Positions 55,795-64,000 of a stretch of DNA of 64,000 bases are shown piece after piece; position 1 is the stretch's first letter; each line of letters begins with the position of its first letter. The stretch comes from Lithobates sylvaticus (lineage: Eukaryota > Chordata > Amphibia > Anura > Ranidae). Location of the stretch: the NCBI GenBank assembly GCA_028564925.1, contig CM053029.1:190894940-190958939 (forward strand), in the 5' to 3' direction. Position numbers and translations under genes: made by a program. The notes beneath the pieces are model-generated. The model had not been told where the DNA came from, searched no databases, and saw only the letters and a program-made list of their open reading frames with translations.

Positions 55795-56150
55795 TACAAC
55801 CCCAATTCCAAAAAAGTTGGACGCTGTGTAAAGTCTACATAAAGTTACAGAATGCAATGATTTGCAAATCTCATAAACCCATATTTTATTGTCCATATTT
55901 AAAATATATAAAATGTTTAAACTGAGAAAGTGTACCATTTTAAGAAAAAATAATCCCCCTTTCTCCTATTCCTTTTAACCTAGCACTGGAACCTCTTCTG
56001 CGTCTTCTAGAATCTCAACCCACATTTTAGGGTATAAGAATAGGCCATAAAACGATTAAAGTCACCTTTTTAGTGGATGACTTGCTTCTATATATTTATG
56101 AGATTTGCAAATCATTGCATGCTGTTTGTATGTAGATTTTACACTGCTCT
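55795..56150. mobile_element. Transposon ends enclosing an L1 fragment
   Basis: The left part ACAACCCCAATTCCAAAAAA (55796) begins a Tc1/mariner-type repeat I recognise from fish and frogs. GCAATGATTTGCAAATCTCA (about 55855) has its inverse TGAGATTTGCAAATCATTGC at 56098-56117. Between them (about 55957-56098) lies an L1 reverse-transcriptase scrap rather than transposase. Confidence 0.6.
55957..56098 (+). pseudogene. L1-Tx1 reverse-transcriptase scrap
   Basis: The plus strand reads in part FSPIPFNLALEPLLRLLESQ and, after a stop, GIRIGHKTIKVTFLVDDLLL. This corresponds to the GDPLSP...NLALEPL and ADDVLLY boxes of L1 reverse transcriptase. About 47 codons, bounded on both sides by transposon-like sequence. 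Confidence 0.65.
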
Positions 56151-56754
56151 ATAATGTATAGTAAATGAATGATGGGACAGGATATATATCTTTAGCTCTC
56201 TCTTCCTGGAGTTATAGGGAGGGGAAGATGCACAAGGTACCAGAGGGAAATTTAAAACTAGGAGACTCAAAGAGATCTAAGAAGCAGAAGTTGAATCAAG
56301 CTGTCTGTTCCTGCTAGCAGCAGAAATTCTGTTTTAGCTGTAATTTGCCTTTAATGAGAGTGGACGATTTATATTAATGCTTTATGTCAGCATGTATCAT
56401 TAGTGTGCTAGTCAGAGCTCCAAAAAGCATTGCTGCAATCTTCATTTATCTGAACATGATCAGAATTACGCTGGAGATTTAGTGCTGAGTGTGATTGAGG
56501 CTGTAAGGATGATAAATTGCTTTCTCTCGATGGAATCTCTCCAATGAGACCTCTTCTGCATTCTTACTTCCTCGTTCATATCATCACATGGAGCTGTACA
56601 AATAACCAATTGTCAAACCCATCTGTGTTTTCGCACCTCTCAACTGGTGTTTTCCCAGACATTACTGTGCTGTCCTCATTTGACATGAGCTCAGGGCATG
56701 TTCTGCATGTGAAGCTGACATCTGTCCCTTTTATGTCCTCTCTGATTTTTCTAG
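56151..56754. other. Intron 3 end, no mobile element recognised
   Basis: About 600 bp upstream of exon 4 without recognisable repeats. It ends with the acceptor TTTTTCTAG. Confidence 0.5.
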
Positions 56755-56921
56755 CTGCAAGAGCAAGCTGTACTCGGCCAAGCTGCCAAACACCAGCGTG
56801 ATCATCCCCTTCCACAACGAGGGCTGGTCGTCCCTCCTGCGTACAGTGCACAGCGTCCTCAACCGATCTCCCCCTGAGCTGATCGCAGAGATTGTGCTCG
56901 TCGATGACTTCAGTGATAAAG
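56755..56921 (+). CDS. GALNT10: Polypeptide GalNAc-transferase exon (probably exon 4), start of catalytic domain
   Basis: A 167-bp exon with acceptor TTTTTCTAG (AG 56753-56754) and donor GTGTGT at 56922; it ends in phase 1. With two bases from the previous exon it gives ...[17 protein letters not shown], then [20 protein letters not shown] and [35 protein letters not shown] and [10 protein letters not shown] are the opening strands of the GT-A (family 27) fold that binds UDP-GalNAc. The catalytic DxH and the lectin domain lie beyond the window. NTS is a possible N-glycosylation site. No disabling change is seen. The match to GALNT10 as I recall it is very close, with differences mainly in SKLYSAKLP. 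Confidence 0.93.
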
Positions 56922-57235
56922 GTGTGTGTCCAGTATTAATAACGGCTTTTGAAAAGATCAAGGATGTAACCTGCCTGCCCAAGGCTTTTGTGTTTCATTG
57001 CCACTCAGGTTTATAAAAATTCTCTGATCCCTGATGATTTGTTCTTAGGGCATTTATTTTCTTACAGTTTAGCACCAATACTAAATAGGTGGTCGTGACC
57101 TTTAGGAACACTGGATGCACAAGCTTTTTAGTCAAGTTTCACCATAAACAAGAATACTTAGACCACTCAAATTCCTGCTTAGGCTGTGTAGGATGTACAG
57201 TAGGTGGCTGTGTGATTCACATGCTTACAAGATAC
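56922..57235. other. Start of intron 4, nothing recognised
   Basis: Begins with donor GTGTGT. A CR1 LINE starts near 57236. Confidence 0.5.
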
Positions 57236-60200
57236 AAGAGGTTAAATGGGACCGAATCCTAGAAACAACGAACACTCAGAACAAATGGGAGTACTTTAAG
57301 AACATTTTAACCAGTTCCCGACTGGCGCACACAGATGTACGTCGGCAGAATGTCACGGACAGGCAAATGGGCGTACAGGTACGTCCCTTTTAAATTTGCC
57401 ACTGTGCCATCGCGTGCACGCCGGTCGGGACCTCCGTGAGTCCGATCGCGGGTCCCGCAGACTCAATCGCTGTGGGGATACCCGCAATCGTCTCACTGGG
57501 AGGAAGAACGGGGAGATGCTAAAGTAAACAACCATCTCCCCGTTCTGCCTAGCAACAGTGTCACTGATCTCTGCTCTCTGTGATTGGAGCAGAGACCAGT
57601 GATGTGTAAAACACAGCCACGCCCCCACAGTTAGAAACACGCCCCTAGTACACAGTTGAGGCCCCTTTCACACTTATGCGACTTTAAAGTCGCACGATTT
57701 TAACTGAGATTCGCGGCCACGATTTTTACCGTGATTTTGCCGGGATTTTTCCGCGATTTCAAGGAATGCCTGTGTAAGTGGCATCAAAATCGGACCAAAG
57801 TAGTGCAGGGACTACTTTGAAGTCGTACTAATATGAATGGCTGTCATTGGAAATCATGGGGAACGACTTGTCATGCTACTTTGCAGTCCCAAATTGTGGG
57901 ATAAGTCCTATAAGTTTGCCACCTCCTGGTTAACCCCTTCACTACCCATGTCATTTACACAGGAATCAGTGCATTTGTATAGCACTGATTGCTGTATAAA
58001 TGACAATGGTCCCAAAAATGTGTCAAAAATGTCCGATGTTTCCGCCATAATGTCACAGTCACAATAAAAATCGCTGATCGCCACCATTACTAGTAAAAAA
58101 AATGTTTTTTTATAAAAATGCCATAAAACTATCCCCTATTTTGTAAACGCTATAGCTTTTGCACAAACCAATCAATAATCGCTTATTGCGATTTTTATTT
58201 TTTTACCAAAAATCTGTAGAATACGTATCGGCCTAAACTGAGGGAAAATTCTTTTAGTTTTTATACATTTTTGGGGGATATTTATTATAGCAAAAAGTAA
58301 AAAATAATGCGTTTTATTCAAAATTGAAGCTCTTTTTTTGTTTATAGCACAAAAAATAAAAACCGCAGGGGTGATCAAATACCACCAAAAGAAAGCTCTC
58401 TTTGTGGGGGAAAAAAGACATCAATTTTGTTTGGGAGCCACGTCGCACGACCGCGAAATTGTCAGTTAAAGCAACGCAGTGCCGAATCGCAAAAAGTGGT
58501 CTGGTCTTTGGCCAGCAAAATGGTCCAGTCTGAAAGTGGTTAAATAGAGGTATTGGCCAGTGCATTCCAATAGGCAACAAATATAAAAGAGCTAAGGTTA
58601 AACCTGGGTGGCTAAACTTTAATGTAAAAAGACAAAAATATAAGTCAGAGGGAACATTGTTGGCATTTCAACACTACAAGGAATGCAATAAGAAGTGTAA
58701 GAACGCAATCAGGGCGGCTATGATATCCCACGAGAGACGCATAGCAGAGGAGAGTAAAAAAAAAAAAAATTCTTTAAATATATTATTAGTAAAAATGGGA
58801 TGTGTCAGAGCACACTGGCCCCATAAAGGGTGATGAAGGTAGGTTGGTTACAAATGACAAGGAGAGGGCAACTGTGTCCAAAAAAAGACTTAAAAAGCTT
58901 AACGCAAATAAATCACCGGGACTAGATGGCTTACACCTGAGAGTCCTCAAAGAACTCAGGTTATAGCCAGGCCGCTATTCCAAATTTTTATTGACAGCAT
59001 ACTGACAGGAATGCAGCCAGCAGACTGGCGAAGGGCCAATGTATTAATATTTAAAAGGGCAGAGATACAGTATATGCCAGGAAACTACAGGCCAGTAAGT
59101 CTAACATCGATAGTATGTAAACTATTGGAGGGGATTGTAAGGGAATATATTCAAGATTCTGATGATTAATACAGTATCATTAGTAGTAATCAGCTTGGCT
59201 TTATGAAAGGTTGTTCTTGCCAAACCAACCTGTTAACATTCTATGAGGACAACCTGTTAACATTCTTTGAGGAAGTGATCTAGATAAGGGAAGGCCTGTG
59301 GATGTGGTGCGCCTGGAATATTACAAAAGCATTTGATACAGTCCCACTTAAACGCTTAATTTACTAACTGAGGTGTGTAGGCATAGACCATAAGGATGAA
59401 AATTGGTTACAGGAGCACATCCAAAGGGTGGTGATAAATAGTGTGTAGAATGGTTTGATCTGGAATGGTCAGTGGAGTACTCCAAGGCTCTGTCCTGGAA
59501 CCAATTCTGTTTAATGTATTCATAAATGATATAGAGGATGGGATAAATAGCTCAATATTAGTGTGTGCTGATTATACAAAGCTAAGCAGGGCAATAACTT
59601 CACAGAAGGAAATAGAAACTTTACAAGAGGATCTCAATGAAATAAAGGGGTGGGCAGCTACATGGCAAATGAGGTTAAATGTTAAAAAAAAAAAAGTAAA
59701 GTAATGCACTTGGGGGCTAAAAATATACAAGTTACTCACTAGGGGGACAACCTCTGGGGGAACTAGTAGATGGCGACTCAGCAACGGCGTGCAATGCCAA
59801 GCAGCAGCAAGCAAAGCTATCAGAATTTTAGCATGCATAAAAATGGTATTTACTCCAAAAAAAAACTATAATCCTGCCACTTTATAAAACACTGGTTTGG
59901 CCACATCTGTAGTATGCCGTGCAGTTCTGGTCACCAATCCTCAGAAAGGATGTGCTGAAACTGGAGAGAGTCCAGAGAAGCGCTACAAAATTAATAAGGG
60001 GACTGGAGAACCACAGTTAAGAGGAAGTACTACAAACATTACACTTATTCTCCCTGGAGAGGAAACACTTGAGAGGAGATATGATAGTGACATACAAATA
60101 CCTCAATGGTGATTCTAGCATAGGGAATAAACTATTCAGTCTCGGGGAGTATAAGAAGACACGTGGCCACTAAATGAAATTGGAGGAGAAGCAGTTTAAC

Positions 60201-60340
60201 CTTAAACTGCGTAGAGGATTTTTCACTGTCGGAGCAATAAGCATGTGGAACTTGATCCACAATCGGTTGTGCTGGCACTGCCCTAATACATTTTGTCAGT
60301 CTGACAACTTCTTCCAGAGGGTAGCTACGTCTAATCGTTT
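57236..60340 (+). pseudogene. CR1 LINE, broken, split by a TTAA element
   Basis: It reads in pieces: KWDRILETTNTQNKWEYFKN (57246-57305) and, after the inserted element, GQCIPIGNKYKRAKVKPGWL (58558-58617). Then the reverse transcriptase: SGVLQGSVLEPILFNVFIND (about 59468-59527), VCADYTKLSRA in place of the usual ADD box, and WATWQMRLNV-like sequence. The C-terminal words are [15 protein letters not shown] (one stop) and LFSLERKHLRGDMIVTYKYL (about 60040-60110). These are CR1-clade motifs. Multiple stops and shifts; the endonuclease is absent, so 5'-truncated. Confidence 0.82.
57307..58543. mobile_element. TTAA element, family A copy, inserted in CR1
   Basis: TTAA-CCAGTTCCCGACTGG at the left (57307-57310) and TCTGAAAGTGG-TTAA at the right (58540-58543). 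The right half is inverted family A (GAAAGCTCT, AAGCAACGCAGTGCCGAATC). A short repeat with CCCTTTCACACTTATGCGAC lies inside at about 57664-57930. No gene. Confidence 0.9.
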
Positions 60341-60469
60341 TTAACTGAAGGTAATTTATGCTCTAGAAGTTTGCAACAAGTTCACCTAAAATATAACAGT
60401 CATTTAGGACCCTTGCAGCTATGATTTTGATAGGAAGAGATTCTAAATTGCTTGGTTGAGCTACAATAA

Positions 60470-60661
60470 GCCCTTGTTCACATTGAAGCAATCTGTCATG
60501 CGATTTGACAGGTCTATTGCGATTTCGGGTGCGACTTCAATAGACATCTCTGCATGAAGCCACACAGATGTCTTTCAAGTTACGGACATGCGGCATTGAA
60601 ATCGTGCGGCTTCAGTTGAAGTCACACAATTTCAAAGCTGTGTTCAATGTGAACGAGGGAT
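60470..60661. mobile_element. Short MITE
   Basis: Ends CCCTTGTTCACATTG and CAATGTGAACGAGGG are inverted, and TAA lies next to both ends. About 190 bp, with an inner inverted pattern around GTGCGGCTTCAGTTGAAGTC. Possibly Harbinger-like. Confidence 0.6.
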
Positions 60662-60671
60662 TAAAGTGATA

Positions 60672-60904
60672 TTAAAAGAAATGTATGGGTTTTTTTCTTT
60701 TTTTTCTTTTAGTATCATACCTAGGTGGATGCAGCATCTATGGTCGTGATGAAGCTGAGCTTGGACTGACTCTGTGACGTCAGCAGAGAGCAGACTTCAA
60801 CCCGCTCTCTGCTGAAAATGGGTCACAGGAGTGCAAAACGAACTGCACTCCTGTGATCCACAGGAGAAGTACAGCCAAAGGATGGAGCTTTGGCTGTACT
60901 TCTC
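60672..60904. repeat. Repeat with two adjacent hairpins
   Basis: TCACAGGAGTGCA and TGCACTCCTGTGA pair (60822-60857), then GGAGAAGTACAGCCAAAG and CTTTGGCTGTACTTCTCC pair (60863-60905). Upstream is T-rich. Class unknown. Confidence 0.6.
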
Positions 60905-61290
60905 CTTTAAAGGCAAGTTTTTTTTCTTTAAAAAAAAATAACAAACATGTTATGCTTACCTGCTCTGTGCAGTGTTTTTCTCGGTCCCACACCGTCACTC
61001 CCGGCCCCTCCCTCCAGAGCAAACAGCTTGCTGTGGGGGCACCCGAGCAGAGCCGCAGCTCTGCTTGTCCATTCAGACAGATCCGCGGTTCGGGCCTTCC
61101 CTCTCTCTCTTCTCATTGGCTCACTGGCTGTGATTGACAGCAGTGGGAGCCATGGGCTCAGCCAATGAGGAGGGAGAGCCGAGGCTGCAACACACATCGC
61201 TGAATCGCGATGGGCCGGCTGCTGCACAGAGACGTTTTTTTTACCTTCAGGCATGAAGATAAAAAACCTTGAACTTTTAGAACCACTTGA
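60905..61290. repeat. Dispersed repeat D copy
   Basis: TTTAAAGGCAAGTTTTTTTT, ACAAACATGTTATGCTTACC and a right end with ATAAAAAACCTTGAACTTTT match the copy at 20163-20695. Short frames on both strands are not conserved between copies. Confidence 0.65.
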
Positions 61291-61944
61291 ATTTTCTTTG
61301 CCAGATTTTGGTAGCTAGCTCCCTATTATCAAACACATACTTAATCTTTTTTGTTAGAACATATAGATAAGCGTAATAACAAAGATAACACAACAGATGC
61401 AAATAGATTCTAGATATCTTTATCTGTAAGGCCTCATTGGTACCTCTTAAAGATCTGGACAGTATTTACTTTTCCTTGTGGCTTAATTTAAATGTGCCTG
61501 CAGAATTTGTCACCTAGTTGTACTATTGACTTGAATTTCCGCATTCATTTAATATGACTGCATATGCAATACCCAGAAGACTTCTCCTGGAGAGTAATTT
61601 AGGTTGTAAGGATGATAAATTACCGTGTCTCAGTAACAATTTATTTTTCACTTCTTGTTTGTTCTACCCTAATCAGATGCCCACTATGCTTTGTATTTTT
61701 TTAGCTTGAAAGTAAATTAAGGATTAAAAATACAAATTGGTTTAAAGATTATGAGTGCCTGTCCTGTTTAGGTTAATGGATCACATACCCTATAATGTTC
61801 CACGCTATTAAAGAGTATGTCCAGGCATTATCCAAATTTAAACTCAAACCTCCCATTCCCTCTCTATATCATATCCCAGGAGCGATTTCTCTACACATAG
61901 TGTGGGCAGGCTCTTGGGAATCAATTCAGCAGCATTGCTGGGAA
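61291..61944. other. Intron 4 sequence, nothing recognised
   Basis: AT-rich, no supported feature. Confidence 0.4.
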
Positions 61945-62222
61945 AGAATTAAGAGCCCTCTCACAGTTAGCTAACGGGGCGCTTTTTAACCCCTGCTAGC
62001 GGCCGAAGAAGGGGTTATTAACACCCATGTTGCAGCACTTCCGAAGAACTGCCTATTCATTGCCCCAAAGATATTGCTTGCAGGACTTTTTCTAACGTCC
62101 CGCAAGCGCACCACCCCAGTGCTTTCACATTCGGGGGGCATGGGAGGCAGTTTTCAGGTGCTTTACAGGTGCTGTTTCTAGCCCTAAAATGCCTGAAAAC
62201 TGCCTCAGTGTGAAAGGGGTCT
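61945..62222 (-). repeat. Dispersed repeat C, inverted copy
   Basis: AATGCCTGAAAACTGCCTCA followed by GTGTGAAAGGGGTC mirrors 9549-9580. The match continues to the left through GCAGGACTTTTTC. Left boundary approximate. Confidence 0.6.
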
Positions 62223-62744
62223 AAGTGTGTACACATGGAGAGGGGCTGGACAGGCAGAGTTGTGTTGTCCAACTGGCAGGCCAGAACTTTGATTGGGATT
62301 TTAGAGCAAAAAAGACAGCTTTACATGTATTTTTCTATACTTGCAAGGTTTTTAAAGGGATAAAACATTGCACAATTTTTCATGTATTTCAGAGGGGTGT
62401 GAAATATACATTTTTTAATTTGCCAAAAACATACACTTTATTAAATTTAGTTGCTACAGCTGGCTTCACAACTACAATCCTTGGTTTACTATAGTGAAAA
62501 GAATTGGTTACTTCACTGACTTGATCTGGGTCACTAAATAGCCAAGCAACTCTAAAGATGACATCTCGCGCAGGCCACTCCAGAAACAGTCCAGTTTCTG
62601 ACACGCTGTGGTATAAAGACGGCTTATCATTCTACATATTCTTCTTATGCTAGGGGTGTGTCCATTCTGGTGTATGGGCATGGCGGCTTCTCCTGAACGG
62701 GCGGATGTGGAAGTAGGGGACATATGTTTTTCTATGTTGCAGAC
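62223..62744. other. Intron 4 sequence, nothing recognised
   Basis: No supported feature. The minus-strand frame at 62508-62723 shows no motif I know. Confidence 0.35.
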
Positions 62745-64000
62745 TTTTTGATGATGGCTAATGTTTATATTCCACCTCCGTATTCATGTGAGGTATTACA
62801 GCTTTATAAAGTTTTTGGACGATATGCTTCTGCTCCCAGTTCTATTGATGGGGGTTTTTAATAATGTCTTTAATATCAAACAGGACAGATTTCCCTGCCT
62901 TAGCAATGCTAATGCAGAACACCTAACCCCACTGGGCAACCTATGTGGGGAACTTGGGGAAAGTTACATTGTGCAAAAGTGCAATATACTTGCTATTTAA
63001 AGACTCATAAAACTTTATCCCACATCGATTTGATGCTGGGATCTTATGAGGTATTTAGATATATCACAATTATTGATATTCTGCCCAGAGGCATGTCAGA
63101 CCATTCCACTTGCTTGCCACTTTTGAGGGCAATGTTATTGGAGTAAAACGATCTATATGGAAACTTAATCCACTTTGGCTTTAGATACTCTCTACTCCTG
63201 TTCAAAGGGCCCTACACTTTTTCTTAGAAATCAACTTGAATACTGCCCCTCCCTGATTGTTTGGGACACCATGAAGGCCTATCTCAGTGGCCTTCTTATT
63301 AAAGAAATTAGTTTGGCCAAAACAAAAAGTAGACAGGCGGTAAACATGGTAAATGGGCGGATGATTGCGGCCGAGCCTGCATATGTTCAGGATCATAATC
63401 CTGGGAACTGTGCCTGCAAAAGTTTTGGGATCCACTTTGCTGTAAGCTTTCTCATTTCCAAGTTGTTGATCATGTCATTGGTGGCTTTCACATTTGCAGG
63501 CACAGAGACAGGAACAGGCCTTCCACTGGGTTTCTCACTTTCAACACTGAAATGGGCCGTTTTAAACTTGGCAAACCAACATTTAACTGTTGCACCTAAA
63601 GTTTGTGATATTTCATCATGGATCTGCTTCGCACCTATCCCTTGGAGAAATGGGAACTTAATTATGGTCCTATGCTCTTCCGCATTGAATTTTTCTGGAT
63701 CTGCTGCCATGTTCACGTTGGACCTGAAAAAGAAAGATAATTTAATTTAATTTGATTTTTGCACCATTGAATATAGACAAATTGGCCAGTACACCCTGCA
63801 ATTTACAACTTCCTCGCTCAATTTTTTCTGGGTAAGGCTCAGTACTTATCAGCACCCCCTCGTAGCTAAAGTTTTGGCCAATAGGTTAAATAAAGTTATC
63901 AAATCGATTATTCATCCAGACCAAACAGGTTTTATGCCTAACTCCTCAACTGCTGTAAATGTAAGATGCACTTTTTTAAATATACAAATTCGATAATTCA
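62745..64000 (+). pseudogene. L1 (Tx1 clade) LINE, runs off the window end
   Basis: Endonuclease remnants: NVYIPPPYSCEVLQLYKVFG near 62762 and HIDLMLGSYEVFRY...LPRGMSDHS near 63020-63105. The ORF2 linker follows: IWKLNPLWL, then LIVWDTMKAYLSGLLIKEIS near 63150-63320. After a mariner scrap, reverse-transcriptase words appear: KVLANRLNKVIKSIIHPDQT and GFMPNSSTAVNVR (63865-63970). Multiple stops and shifts, and part of the sequence between endonuclease and reverse transcriptase is missing. Confidence 0.8.
63393..63765 (-). pseudogene. mariner transposase fragment inside the L1
   Basis: The minus strand reads MAADPEKFNAEEHRTIIKF, LQGIGAKQIHDEISQTLGAT, WFAKFKTAHFSVE and SGRPVPVSVPANVKATNDMI, the N-terminal helix-turn-helix part of a mariner transposase. 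It then jumps to LEMRKLTAKWIPKLL, skipping roughly 20 residues, and stops. The whole DDE catalytic domain is absent. Confidence 0.82.

Noticed and set aside
23326-56921. Identity as GALNTL6 rather than GALNT10
   Set aside because: GALNTL6 as I recall it differs in exon 3 (NIFVSNNIALERS) and exon 4 (IINRTPGSLIAEI), whereas these exons follow GALNT10; a phylogeny would settle it.

Overview
The window is vertebrate DNA, almost certainly from a frog and most likely a ranid. It holds three exons of one host gene on the + strand, a polypeptide N-acetylgalactosaminyltransferase closest to GALNT10 from memory. The exons lie at 23326-23428, 27930-28068 and 56755-56921, have consensus-type splice sites and compatible phases, and sit in very large introns: at least 23 kb, 4.5 kb, 28.7 kb and at least 7 kb. 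I found no other host coding exon. The frog assignment rests on an intact Tc1 transposase that matches the Frog Prince family I recall from Rana pipiens, on Tx1-type L1 elements, and on repeats I associate with ranid genomes.

Most of the remaining sequence is mobile elements, many nested. 0-12.7 kb: a TTAA-flanked element carrying an intact 1.62-kb Tc1 transposon (800-2419), a hAT-type MITE, an L1-Tx1 scrap, a broken Tc1, several short MITEs and a hAT element with another repeat inside. 12.7-23 kb: L1-Tx1 scrap, foldback MITE, a hAT element with a perfect 8-bp target duplication, an old DIRS-like fossil, a TTAA element with an internal minisatellite. 23-34 kb: exons 2 and 3, more MITEs, a TTAA element, and a 2.64-kb hAT element holding a large 29-bp minisatellite. 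34-38.4 kb: a minisatellite, a Tc1 fragment and three TTAA elements, one inside another. 38.7-42.9 kb: a four-level nest (Tc1-like > MITE > L1-Tx1 > CR1/L2-like LINE).

44.2-53.9 kb: a large palindrome. A 5.6-kb Ngaro-type tyrosine-recombinase element, which looks whole, sits in one arm; a TTAA element sits in the other; the palindrome runs into a broken Tc1. 54.2-64 kb: a TTAA element, an L1 reverse-transcriptase scrap between transposon-like ends, exon 4, a CR1 LINE split by a TTAA element, hairpin-rich repeats, and an L1-Tx1 element carrying a mariner scrap and running off the end.

The host exons are the only sequence that appears to serve the cell directly. The main scientific value lies in the insertion record. 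Several insertions can be undone on paper because the pre-insertion sequence is visible nearby or in a related copy: TTAA elements into a minisatellite, into a CR1 reading frame and into another TTAA copy; Ngaro at a short core sequence; and an L1 with a 9-bp target duplication. Everything here was read by eye, without alignment or database search, so family names are from memory and boundaries without a target duplication are approximate.
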